DNA of 64,000 nt from assembly GCA_028278545.1 (NCBI GenBank), contig JANQED010000128.1, positions 103,942 to 167,941 of the forward strand, given 5' to 3'. This document shows, one piece after another, positions 52,033 to 60,134 of this stretch. Origin of the DNA: Anaerolineales bacterium (lineage in GTDB: Bacteria > Chloroflexota > Anaerolineae > Anaerolineales > UBA11858). A program made the position numbers and the translations under genes. The number at the start of each line of letters is the position of its first letter. Position 1 is the stretch's first letter. The notes under the pieces were generated by a model. That model was not told the DNA's origin. It did no database searches and worked only from the letters and a program-made list of their open reading frames with translations.

Positions 52033-52944
52033 TCAGGGAATTTCTTTTCGATCAGTGGCCCAGACGGGATAGAACATCAACCACTGTTCCGGGGCCTCAC
52101 GGATGTCCTTGGCGACAACTTCTAAGACTGTTTCCGTGTTTTTCCGAATGGTGGTTGTTCGGCCCGTATACTTCTGCATGGGGATAGGCTCTGAAGCTTT
52201 GGCCTGATATTTCCCTTCCGCGTTCATCCGTGCAGAGACCACGATTACCGGGACGTCCGCTTTGACGGCCATCCGAATAGCGCCCGTTGGTAGATTGCTG
52301 GTTTGCCCAAAGAAACCTGGGTTTATCTTTTCGCTCAGCACCGGGCGGTCTACGCCGGTGAAGGCAATGCCTCCCTTGCGCATACGATCAATGGCTTGCT
52401 GTAATGATTTAGGGCTGACCGGTGTGATTTTCAGGCCCGTGGACGCTCTAATCTGGTTCTGGATGACATATCCACCGGGGGGCTGTTCTGGGGAGATACC
52501 CTGCGCTCGAAAACCCTGGTAGGCCATTGCGAGCATTGCCAGATCGAAGTTGCTCAGATGAGGGCCTACAACCATAGCACCTTGGTTTCCATTGCGGCTG
52601 CTTTCGATGAGTGCCTCGACCTGTGGGCTTAATGACACCATGCTTCTAATCGCATCGGGATTTCTCAAGTTGCTGTAGAAATCATAATAGCAGCGTGCTG
52701 CGTGGCGAAACACGTCCCGCACAGCTTCGTCCAGTTGGTCGGATGATAGCTGTTTACCCCTGACTACCCATTGGTTAGCGCGCACAGCCTGAACCAATGA
52801 AGAGTTCTTTTGAGCAGAGAACAGGTCGGCGAGCAGCCTGCCGACAGCGTATCCTATGGAGGGAGGGAGTTTACATAGTCCCATCACTCCCCTGATTGCA
52901 AAGCTGTTCGTGCTGAAGGATCGAAGGTTCATGGTTCTTAGCAT
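52033..52944 (-). CDS. LpxL/HtrB-type acyltransferase, first of a tandem pair
   Basis: 303 residues. The catalytic HxxxxD is VGPHLSNFD; GGYVIQNQIRASTGLKITPVS, IAFTGVDRPV and ADVPVIVVSARM mirror the neighbour. The pair came from a local duplication and may acylate two positions of one lipid. It starts nine bases after the CDP-alcohol transferase. Confidence 0.87.
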   Translation of the reverse strand: MLRTMNLRSFSTNSFAIRGVMGLCKLPPSIGYAVGRLLADLFSAQKNSSLVQAVRANQWVVRGKQLSSDQLDEAVRDVFRHAARCYYDFYSNLRNPDAIRSMVSLSPQVEALIESSRNGNQGAMVVGPHLSNFDLAMLAMAYQGFRAQGISPEQPPGGYVIQNQIRASTGLKITPVSPKSLQQAIDRMRKGGIAFTGVDRPVLSEKINPGFFGQTSNLPTGAIRMAVKADVPVIVVSARMNAEGKYQAKASEPIPMQKYTGRTTTIRKNTETVLEVVAKDIREAPEQWLMFYPVWATDRKEIP

Positions 52945-52953
52945 GTGGAATTG

Positions 52954-53565
52954 CTAATCCTTGGTTCGTCCCTGTGGTGGGTTCTCGAGCAGGCTATAGC
53001 CCTCGATGAGTACCGGCAGACCTCGGGCGATGGTGAAGGTGATGCTGAGCCAGGTGAGCACCAGAGCGATGACGTGAACCGTCGGCTCCCAGCTTGATCC
53101 CAGGGTTTGCAGCCCCAAATTGAGGGTCAGAAAGCCGAAGGCGAATCCCTTGGCAATTCCGTAGCTGTCGCGCATAAAACGGGAGGATACCAGGAAGCGG
53201 CTGACAGGGTGTCTGACCTGCTCGAAAGCGGGTAGCCCATCTTTCATGCCTACGGCTCGCACAGCGTCCACAGTGGTGCCGCGGGTGATCACAATCAGGG
53301 GAATGATGACTGGGATCAGCCCAAGATGGGCGAATACCACCCATAGGATGATCTCAAATGCGCGGTCGGTGGCGATATCGAGCACGCTGCCCAGCAGGCT
53401 GACCTCGCCACGCGCCCGCGCGACCAGTCCATCGAACATATCCATGAAGATGATCAATGTGATGAAGGGAACGCACCACAATTGGAGTACCCCATTGCCT
53501 GTGTAGAGCAGGCCGACGTAAGCAAAAAGTAGTGGGAAGCGAAGCAAGGTGATTAGATTTGCCAT
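52954..53565 (-). CDS. CDP-alcohol phosphatidyltransferase
   Basis: 203 residues with several membrane helices. The full family motif D-x2-D-G-x2-A-R-x8-G-x3-D-x3-D is present in DMFDGLVARARGEVSLLGSVLDIATDR (read here as its key residues at about 43-69). It joins an alcohol to a CDP-activated lipid to make a phosphodiester headgroup; the alcohol is unknown (glycerol phosphate, inositol phosphate or other). Placed directly before the acyltransferase pair. Confidence 0.88.
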   Translation of the reverse strand: MANLITLLRFPLLFAYVGLLYTGNGVLQLWCVPFITLIIFMDMFDGLVARARGEVSLLGSVLDIATDRAFEIILWVVFAHLGLIPVIIPLIVITRGTTVDAVRAVGMKDGLPAFEQVRHPVSRFLVSSRFMRDSYGIAKGFAFGFLTLNLGLQTLGSSWEPTVHVIALVLTWLSITFTIARGLPVLIEGYSLLENPPQGRTKD

Positions 53566-53586
53566 AAGCGGGTAAGTTGAGTGTTC

Positions 53587-54984
53587 TCAGACGGATAGAA
53601 GTTTGATAGCCTCGGCCGGAATGATGGGCGCATCGTTGACTGCCAGTGACAGCGGGCAGCCTCCGCCGCACTCACCCAGCACCGTGCATCCCTGACAGGC
53701 ATCCGGGATATACTTGCGCTCCCTGATCGAGGCGGCCAAATCGTGGTTCCAGATCGAGTCCCAGGGGTCATCCAGGATGTTTCCTAATTGCTGGTAGTAA
53801 GATTGACAGGGAAGCACGCCGCCATCAGGCTCTATGCACATGTTGTAAAGAGCAGCCGTACAGCCTTTGACGCCCAGGTCGAGCTGCATGGGGTCGAACT
53901 GGCAGTATTGGGTGGGAGTGTACCAGATCAGCCGTTGGCCTCGGGCTTTGGTCTTCTGGCGCGCCAGCTCTAGCAGGGCGGGCAGTTCGCTTTCCCTGAG
54001 ACCGGTGCCAACCGACAGACCGCGCCCGGAATAGATCAGGGCGTTCAATCCTACGGTAGGCACACCCACATCCGCCAGAAAATCCAGGGTATCATCCAGT
54101 GAACTGTGGTTACCTTGCAGCATAGTGGTGTTGGTCATCACGTAGAGGGGAGTCTCGAGGACGTTGCGAAGACCTGCGATGGTCTGTTTCCAGGCGCCGC
54201 GCTTACCTACCATTTGATCGTGGATTTGAGCATCTTGGGATTCGACGGTTATTTGGATGTGATCCAGGCCGGACTTTAGCAGGGATTCCACGAAATGGGG
54301 ATCGCTCAGCCTCCGGGCGTTGGTATTGACCCCGGTGATCTGACCTTTGGCCTCCGCGTGGGCGATCAGCTCGGGGAGATCGTCGCGCAGGGTAGGCTCA
54401 CCGCCGGTGAAGACGATATGGGGGATGCCTAACTCCCACAGCCGGTCGATGATGCGCTTCCATGTCTCTGTAGAAAGTTCGGGGTAATCGCGCGGTCGAG
54501 CATTGTAGCAGTGCGCGCAATCGTCGTTGCAGCGGTAGGTCAGGGCCAAATCCATGCGGTAGGGGGCCATCGGGCGGGCGCTGAAGGGCGCGCTGATTTC
54601 CAGTTCATCCAATGCGCAGGCCGGGCAGCCATTGGGCTGCAAAATCGTATTCAGATTGTCAAGAAAATGAGCGTAGTCGATTTTGGCTTGTTTCTTTGTG
54701 ACTTGATAGCTGCGTTGAATCTGGCGGATTGCCTGGTCTTCAGGAAGCTCTTCGAGGGCCAGATATGCCATCAACGTCGCCGTGGGGTTGAAATGCACCA
54801 CCTGGTTGGCGTTGACGATCAGCGTGCCGTGTCCCTCGGGGTCCACGCGCAGATGGATGCGTGAACGCTCCTCCGGAGTCTCACGCGTGTAGTGGTGTAA
54901 ACCTGTTGGAGGGAATGGATGGTTTGGGCGCGCTTGGAAGCCAGATAGTAGCGATTGGGCACCGGTAATTAGAGAGTTGCTCAT
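53587..54984 (-). CDS. Radical SAM/SPASM enzyme with PqqD-like N-terminal domain
   Basis: About 465 residues. Residues about 25-115 resemble a PqqD/RRE fold (HHYTRETPEERSRIHLRVDP, YQVTKKQAKIDYAHFLDNL). The SAM cluster ligands are C152, C156 and C159 in YRCNDDCAHCYN; IPHIVFTGGEPTLRDDLP binds SAM. The SPASM region is rich in Cys (CTAALYNMCIEPDGGVLPCQSYY, then CQGCTVLGECGGGCP), able to hold two more clusters. First gene of the operon. The start is taken at ATG 54984, nine bases from TATAAG; longer readings run into a REP hairpin. No precursor peptide gene is visible next to it. Confidence 0.9.
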   Translation of the reverse strand: MSNSLITGAQSLLSGFQARPNHPFPPTGLHHYTRETPEERSRIHLRVDPEGHGTLIVNANQVVHFNPTATLMAYLALEELPEDQAIRQIQRSYQVTKKQAKIDYAHFLDNLNTILQPNGCPACALDELEISAPFSARPMAPYRMDLALTYRCNDDCAHCYNARPRDYPELSTETWKRIIDRLWELGIPHIVFTGGEPTLRDDLPELIAHAEAKGQITGVNTNARRLSDPHFVESLLKSGLDHIQITVESQDAQIHDQMVGKRGAWKQTIAGLRNVLETPLYVMTNTTMLQGNHSSLDDTLDFLADVGVPTVGLNALIYSGRGLSVGTGLRESELPALLELARQKTKARGQRLIWYTPTQYCQFDPMQLDLGVKGCTAALYNMCIEPDGGVLPCQSYYQQLGNILDDPWDSIWNHDLAASIRERKYIPDACQGCTVLGECGGGCPLSLAVNDAPIIPAEAIKLLSV

Positions 54985-55010
54985 GTCAACAATCTTATAA
55001 CGACTCATTG

Positions 55011-55064
55011 TGTTGGGATTCCGAAGTCTCCTGACTTCGGGGATTGTCACATTTAGAAATCATC
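55011..55064. repeat. REP-like direct repeat, copy A
   Basis: 54 bases, identical to copy B at 44 positions, with a hairpin CCGAAGTC/GACTTCGG. Its end repeats the last codons and stop of the transposase gene, so it looks like an older 3' end left behind. Confidence 0.6.
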
Positions 55065-55147
55065 ATGCAGGTTTTGCAGAGTTGCCATTAGTAGATTTGC
55101 ACTTCTCTGCATTGGAATTATCACTATAAGCAGTCATTTCTTGTTTC

Positions 55148-55172
55148 GACGACTGGAGTCGTCGACTCCAGT
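55148..55172. repeat. Alternative hairpins in the transposase tail
   Basis: ACTGGAGTC (55152-55160) and GACTCCAGT (55164-55172) form a perfect 9-bp stem, while GACGAC/GTCGTC gives a competing hairpin. Such bistable foot structures are usual in REP/IS200-type elements. Confidence 0.55.
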
Positions 55173-55225
55173 GTTAGGATTACGAAGTTTCCTGAGTTCA
55201 GGAATTAGCGTATTTAGAAATCATC
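55172..55225. repeat. REP-like direct repeat, copy B
   Basis: Second copy of the 54-base unit, in the same orientation as copy A and overlapping the transposase stop codon. Confidence 0.6.
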
Positions 55226-55765
55226 CGGTATCTCTAGAGTAGCATGGGCTTGAGTATCTGTTTCGAATTGTGTAGTTACCTCCAGATCATCGGCAAAGAA
55301 CTTGTGACAGCTGCTATATGGATAGTTTTTGGGATCATCTACCAGTCCATGTTTTACAGGATTCCAATGAAGGTAGTTCAATCTTGCGAGATAGTCTTTT
55401 TCTGAGCGTATGCATGTGTCCCAGTAATTCCACCATATCTTGCGACCATTTTGGTTATCTTCATCGTTCCATTGCCGAGCAGTAAACTTGTGACAACTGG
55501 CAACCAGCTTTGGCAGGGTTTCTGCACTCGATTCAGGTGCTTGCAAAATAGTGTGGTAGTGATTGTCTAAAACAACCCAGGCGATGATCTTCCATGCGTG
55601 AGTTTCGGCTGCTTTTCGAAATGTGCGAAGCCACTGCTCCTTTCGAGTATCATCTTTCATGTGAGGGATTTTCTTGTATGTAGATGCTGTGATCATGTAG
55701 ATTGCACCAGCCCGGAACAGGTGTGCAGGTGTATGCGTTGGTGTTTTGAAGATATTCTCAATCAT
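55214..55765 (-). CDS. REP-associated tyrosine transposase (IS200-like, Y1 family)
   Basis: 183 residues from ATG 55765 (MIENIFKTPTHTPAH). The HUH pair is in WVVLDNHYHTILQ and the catalytic Tyr in RLNYLHWNPVKHGLV (YxHxNPVxxGLV). TASTYKK is the usual start of the fold. These enzymes nick and move single-stranded REP units. It follows the DUF2207-like gene by 26 bases, and a longer reading from 55876 would overlap that gene's end. The 54-base repeats downstream are its likely substrates. Confidence 0.9.
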   Translation of the reverse strand: MIENIFKTPTHTPAHLFRAGAIYMITASTYKKIPHMKDDTRKEQWLRTFRKAAETHAWKIIAWVVLDNHYHTILQAPESSAETLPKLVASCHKFTARQWNDEDNQNGRKIWWNYWDTCIRSEKDYLARLNYLHWNPVKHGLVDDPKNYPYSSCHKFFADDLEVTTQFETDTQAHATLEIPDDF

Positions 55766-55791
55766 CGAAGTCTTTTCCGATGGCGGGCTTC

Positions 55792-57462
55792 TTATCTGCC
55801 ACCGCCCGCACAAGCACAGGCACAGCCAGCGCAGGCGCAGGCACATGCACAACTGCTGCCTCCACTGCTGCTCCATCCGCTGCTTGAGGATTTGGGGACT
55901 GGGTTGGTTTTGTTGGTAATGCGATCTGTGAAGCTGGTGACATTGCCGACCACATCATTGGCGAAACCCTGCATACCCGTGACCATGGAGGCAGCGAATT
56001 CCCCGCCCGGCAGGTTTGGCAAGGAGGGGGCGGCGCGGCCGCTCCCCGATCTTCCGCTGGGTGCTGCCTTGGGAGTAACTGTTCGCGAGCGGCCCCACCC
56101 TGGGTCATAGCGCGGCCACCACATTGGGATGAAGACCGGGCCGGTGCGGAAGACGTCCTCGGTGCGCTGATCGAAGTCTTTGTCGAGCATGGTCCAGCCC
56201 ATGTGCTCATCGAATTTCTCGCTGCGCACCGTGGGGGTTTCAGCCTCTTCGATCTGTTTCCAGGCTTTCTGCATAATGCCCTTGTAGTAGGCTACGGTCT
56301 CTTTGTGGCTGAAGCCTTTCATCTTCTTGCCGACGTTTTTGATCAGTTTGACCATCAGGTCTTGAAGTTCTCTCCGGCGCTGTTTGCTGCTGCCTTCGGA
56401 AAAAGCCTTCAGGAAGTCGCGTTCATAATAGCGCAGTTTTTCATCGATGGGCGTAGTGACTTCTAATTTCAGTGGATCACGCGAAACGACGCGCGCCGCG
56501 TCCTTCTTCAAAACGGCAAAGAGGATCATGGTGAGGATTTTGTCAGCGGGGTGTTCCATCAGAATCCCTGCTTCAACAGCCGTGAGGCCGCGCTTGATAC
56601 CGTGACCCTCGATGCGGATCTTGGGAGGCAGGTACTTCATTTTACGTTTGCGGGCGCTGGCAACTCCTGCCCAGGCGAGCAGCGCAATCAGACCGAAGAC
56701 TCCCCCACAGCACAAGAACCCCGTAACGGCTTCAGGATCGATACCCAGTCTTTCGAGCAGGCCAGGAGCGTAGATGGCGCTTTCAGGAACGTAGGTTTTG
56801 GGAAAGGAAGCGCCGAACTTGTATTGAGTGTGGCCGTTGGCATTGGCGTTGCGCCAGGTGTAAGTGACGCGCCCATCACTGTCGAGGGTGGGGGTCGGCT
56901 CCGAGGGCCACCCACCGGAGGGAGAAGCATGCCAGCGAGGTTCGTCTGGCTGGACTCCGGGGGGCAGGTGGAAGCTGACTTGCATGTCCGTCGAACCATA
57001 GAGGTATTCAGAGCCCAACCAGGTCGGGCTGAAGACCGCGCTGGTGTAGTTGCCGTCATCACTGTCCGTGTAAAGCACCCCCCTGATCCCCCAGACGGTC
57101 ACGTGGACGCGTCCTGTCTCTCCTGGCTGTATTGCATTGCCCCCTAACCCCAAAGCAACACCATGATCGACGTAAGGGGAATGTTCGATGTTGAGGACCG
57201 GGTGGCCGTTCACATCCGCTGTGACGTTGGATAGGCTGTAATTGCTGTTTGGGAAACCGACATCGACGAAATCGATAGGATCGGCAGTATTATCGTTGCT
57301 GAACACGAAGACATAGTCAATGCTCAATGTGCCGTCTTCCTGCCAATAGACGTGCACGATCTCTTGATCCAGGCTGAAATAGTAGGTCTGCGCCAGCGCA
57401 CTACCGGGGATGACGAACAACAGGATCAGCAGAAACACTGAGGTGAGCAGTCGTTTATTCAT
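55792..57462 (-). CDS. DUF2207-type membrane protein with Cys-Ala tail
   Basis: 556 residues. A signal peptide (LLTSVFLLILLFVIPGSALA) is followed by an extracytoplasmic beta-rich domain (FSLDQEIVHVYWQEDGTLSIDYVFVF), one transmembrane helix (VTGFLCCGGVFGLIALLAWAGV at about 245) and a cytoplasmic helical region typical of DUF2207. The last part is Ser/Gly-rich and ends in alternating Cys and Ala (SSCACACACAGCACACAGG, then GR), about eight cysteines in 18 residues. This tail is able to bind metal or a cluster. The pair with the small zinc-ribbon protein at 57499 is 36 bases apart. Confidence 0.8.
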   Translation of the reverse strand: MNKRLLTSVFLLILLFVIPGSALAQTYYFSLDQEIVHVYWQEDGTLSIDYVFVFSNDNTADPIDFVDVGFPNSNYSLSNVTADVNGHPVLNIEHSPYVDHGVALGLGGNAIQPGETGRVHVTVWGIRGVLYTDSDDGNYTSAVFSPTWLGSEYLYGSTDMQVSFHLPPGVQPDEPRWHASPSGGWPSEPTPTLDSDGRVTYTWRNANANGHTQYKFGASFPKTYVPESAIYAPGLLERLGIDPEAVTGFLCCGGVFGLIALLAWAGVASARKRKMKYLPPKIRIEGHGIKRGLTAVEAGILMEHPADKILTMILFAVLKKDAARVVSRDPLKLEVTTPIDEKLRYYERDFLKAFSEGSSKQRRRELQDLMVKLIKNVGKKMKGFSHKETVAYYKGIMQKAWKQIEEAETPTVRSEKFDEHMGWTMLDKDFDQRTEDVFRTGPVFIPMWWPRYDPGWGRSRTVTPKAAPSGRSGSGRAAPSLPNLPGGEFAASMVTGMQGFANDVVGNVTSFTDRITNKTNPVPKSSSSGWSSSGGSSCACACACAGCACACAGGGR

Positions 57463-57498
57463 TTTGCATTCTCCTAAGCGTCCAACGTTTGAATGTCA

Positions 57499-57870
57499 TC
57501 ACCACTTCGGTTCTTCGGTTAATTGATAGGTTGTGTTGCAGAATGGGCAGCTGACGGTTGGAGCGCCTGCCAGCATTTGGATGTTATCGGCAGTGAGGGA
57601 GCCTCCGCAGGATTGGCATTTGAGCGTATCCAGGCTGACATCTCCGGGCAAATCGATATTCAAAGTGACGCCTTCGCCCTGGCTTGGTGCAGCGGATGGC
57701 CTCTTGCGCCCGGCGAGCCAAATAATCCCGAATCCGATCCCCACGCTGATGATACCCACTAAGAGCCATCCGATTTGACCATCAGGGCTGAAAGTAGCCC
57801 AAATGAATAGTACACCGAAGAAGATCAGGATGGCGGCGAAGATATAAGCAATGACTTTTCCGGCTGACAT
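57499..57870 (-). CDS. Small membrane protein with zinc ribbon
   Basis: 123 residues from ATG 57870 (MSAGKVIAYIFAAILIF), which has GGAGG seven bases upstream. Two membrane helices at about 5-25 and 32-52, then LKCQSCGGSLTADNI and VSCPFCNTTYQL, two CxxC/CPFC pairs that form a zinc ribbon. Possible accessory of the DUF2207-type protein that follows. Function unknown. Confidence 0.8.
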   Translation of the reverse strand: MSAGKVIAYIFAAILIFFGVLFIWATFSPDGQIGWLLVGIISVGIGFGIIWLAGRKRPSAAPSQGEGVTLNIDLPGDVSLDTLKCQSCGGSLTADNIQMLAGAPTVSCPFCNTTYQLTEEPKW

Positions 57871-58089
57871 AGGAGGGCCTCCATTCCTATTTTCACCTGA
57901 TTTAACGTAAACCAGACGCATAAGTTGCAGTGACAAGAGTGTAGCATTTTCTCCCTGGGAGCGCAATTGGCTTTTGTCACTCATAAGTGAAAGCCGCCTT
58001 CTACTGCCTTTTCTCTTTTCAGCTTGGGAGGGACAAGAGTTGGGCCTGCTGCTGACTACGAGGTATTGTCAATCTGGGCGTATTCGTGG

Positions 58090-58125
58090 AAAAAAAAACT
58101 GGCTCTCCTTTTCAGTGAGAGCCAG
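58090..58125 (-). terminator. Terminator after phoU
   Basis: A 9-bp stem (58099-58107 with 58117-58125) and nine U on the minus strand. Confidence 0.92.
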
Positions 58126-58147
58126 CCGATGAAGTGTTCATCACACC

Positions 58148-58828
58148 TTATTCCCAGAACTGTTCATCATCGGAGACATCGATGTCCTTGAGTTTGCCAG
58201 TGGCAATATAGCGGGTTCGTTCACAGATATTGGTGACGCGATCAGCGGTGCGCTCGAGGTTGTGTGATACCCACAAAAGGTAGGTCGCCCGGTCGATGGT
58301 CGAAGTATCTGCCATCATGTAGGTGAGCAGTTCTCGATAGACTTGATTGTAGAGATGATCAACCTGATCATCTTCTTCCGGGATCTCCATCGCTGTATCT
58401 TTGTCGCCGTTTACGAAGGCACCCAGGGCGCGATGGAGCATATCGGCGGTCAACTCGGCCATTTTAGGGATATCGATTAAGGGTTTGACCGGGGGTTCAT
58501 TGCCCAGACGAAGGGTGATCAAAGCTATCCCTTTGGCGTAATCGCCCATTCGTTCGAGCTCTCCGGCGACTTCTATGATCGATGCCAGAATACGCAAGTC
58601 CGTTGCCAAAGGTTGTTGAGTTGCAATGGCAGTCATTGAGGCTCTCTCAAGCTTGTAACGTCTTTTGTTGATTTTTTTGTCCTGATCATAGATCTTTTGA
58701 GCTAGTTCTAGGTCGCGTTTTTTGAGCGCCTCGACGGAATTGAGAATTGCATTTTCCACCATGTTTCCCAAGACAAGGATATCATCGTATCTAGCTTGAA
58801 TCAGTTGGTCTAAAGTTTCCCTGGTCAT
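58148..58828 (-). CDS. phoU: Phosphate-transport regulator PhoU
   Basis: 226 residues, two PhoU helical bundles. MVENAILNSVEALKKRD...KINKRRYKLERASMTAIATQQP and the second copy ERMGDYAKGIALI and WVSHNLERTADRVTNICERTRYIATG contain the metal-binding E/D-xxxD patterns. PhoU restrains the Pst transporter and the Pho response. It is the last gene of the pst region. AAGGA precedes the ATG. Confidence 0.95.
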   Translation of the reverse strand: MTRETLDQLIQARYDDILVLGNMVENAILNSVEALKKRDLELAQKIYDQDKKINKRRYKLERASMTAIATQQPLATDLRILASIIEVAGELERMGDYAKGIALITLRLGNEPPVKPLIDIPKMAELTADMLHRALGAFVNGDKDTAMEIPEEDDQVDHLYNQVYRELLTYMMADTSTIDRATYLLWVSHNLERTADRVTNICERTRYIATGKLKDIDVSDDEQFWE

Positions 58829-58945
58829 GATAATCTCTTTTCCTTCTAGTTATTGGTCAAACTTCTGTTTCATTATAATGGTTTTGGTGAATTTCGGCCC
58901 ACTCATGGAAAACTGAGCGGTTGCTGGGTTGTAAAAGCTGGTTGT

Positions 58946-59374
58946 TTACGAATCAAGATGGGTTTTAAGGAGTTCGGGGATTTCCTGTGCAATTTGGTCA
59001 CGTACCTTACGAAAAACGTCCATGGTTTCTGCCTCTGTGCCCGTCGCTTCGGCAGGGTCTTCGAATCCGCAGTGAACTTTCTTCCCTTTGCCGAGCCACA
59101 CGGGACAGTTCTCGGCTGCTGAGTCACAAACTGTGACGACGAGATCAAATTCGACATCACGGAAATTGTCCGTATGCTTGGATTCTCCTTGATGTTCGAT
59201 GCCCATCTCTGCTAGTGCCTGGATGGCTTTGGGGTGAACATAGCCTGATGGGTCGGTTCCTGCGCTGACAGCCTCCCATTCGCTTCCGAGACGGGCATTG
59301 ACAGTCGCTTCGGCGACTTGTGAGCGACAGGAGTTGCCTGTGCACAGAAAGAGCACTTTTTTCTTGGTCGTCAT
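58946..59374 (-). CDS. arsC: Thioredoxin-coupled arsenate reductase
   Basis: About 142 residues from MTTKKKVLFLCTGNSCRSQ. The phosphatase loop is CTGNSCRS (C11, C16), and the relay pair is C83 and C90 in TVCDSAAENCPVW, the C-x6-C spacing of pI258-type ArsC. It reduces arsenate to arsenite through a cysteine relay. The ATG at 59374 begins this protein; a longer reading from 59404 would overlap the aquaporin gene. Confidence 0.9.
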   Translation of the reverse strand: MTTKKKVLFLCTGNSCRSQVAEATVNARLGSEWEAVSAGTDPSGYVHPKAIQALAEMGIEHQGESKHTDNFRDVEFDLVVTVCDSAAENCPVWLGKGKKVHCGFEDPAEATGTEAETMDVFRKVRDQIAQEIPELLKTHLDS

Positions 59375-59393
59375 GGAACTACCAAATCCTTTG

Positions 59394-60035
59394 TCATTGC
59401 GCATTCAATATCTTATCGATCCCTACAGCCAGAGTCGCTCCGACTAAGGTGCTTGATAGGTATAACCAGAATAGGTTTAAGGAGCCTGTGAACAGGGCGG
59501 GCCCAAAAGTACGTGCGGGGTTCAGGGAAGCTCCCGTCAAAGGTCCGCCGACTTGAATGCAAGCGATTAGCGTCAGGCCAATAGCTAATCCGGCAAGATT
59601 ACCGGCCTTTCCTCGCACAGCGGTTTGCAGAACTGCATTGACCAGGAAGAAGGTCAACGCCATTTCAATGAAGAAGCCCTGTAAAGGTGAGGTTCCATCC
59701 GCCAAGACGGTGGCTCCAAGACCGCTGCTGTTTCCATCCAGAATGAAAAACAAAGCTGCGGCGGCTAAAGTGCCACCTAGAAATTGAGCGATCCAATAAT
59801 AAACCGCTTCGGTCCACGAGAGCGTGCCAGAGAGCAGCATGGCGAATGTGACAGCCGGGTTGATATGCGTTCCTGAGATATGCCCGTAAGCGTAGGCCAT
59901 GCCAATGACCACAAAGCCATGCGCCATAGCAACACCGACCAAACCACCAACACCTACAGCCGCGGCACCTGCCCCCATGAAGATCAAAGCGAATGTCCCT
60001 GTTAACTCGACAAGGAAGATTTTGGTTTTCATCAA
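59394..60035 (-). CDS. Aquaporin/aquaglyceroporin family channel
   Basis: 213 residues, six membrane helices. The two asparagine boxes are HINPAVTF and SLNPARTF. It lies 19 bases before arsC. In Sinorhizobium the aqpS-arsC pair lets arsenite leave the cell; a similar role fits here. It could instead pass glycerol or water. Confidence 0.92.
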   Translation of the reverse strand: MMKTKIFLVELTGTFALIFMGAGAAAVGVGGLVGVAMAHGFVVIGMAYAYGHISGTHINPAVTFAMLLSGTLSWTEAVYYWIAQFLGGTLAAAALFFILDGNSSGLGATVLADGTSPLQGFFIEMALTFFLVNAVLQTAVRGKAGNLAGLAIGLTLIACIQVGGPLTGASLNPARTFGPALFTGSLNLFWLYLSSTLVGATLAVGIDKILNAQ

Positions 60036-60134
60036 TACCTACAAAGGGGTGGGGGTACACTTCACAGGTTAGTGCGTGATAAGGTTAGCATTGCCATACC
60101 GAAGTGGGTTTTGCCATCGTTCTTGAAATTTATG

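Noticed and set aside
54985..55050. Longer start of the radical SAM gene (GTG at 55050)
   Set aside because: The extra codons read through a REP hairpin and resemble no protein; a TATAAG box suits the ATG at 54984.
55766..55876. Longer start of the transposase
   Set aside because: It would overlap the end of the DUF2207 gene in another frame and encodes only low-complexity Leu/Cys/Arg sequence.
60036..60134. CTAACCT direct repeats upstream of the aquaporin gene as a Pho box
   Set aside because: The two copies are 16 bases apart, which does not match the 11-base period of known Pho boxes.
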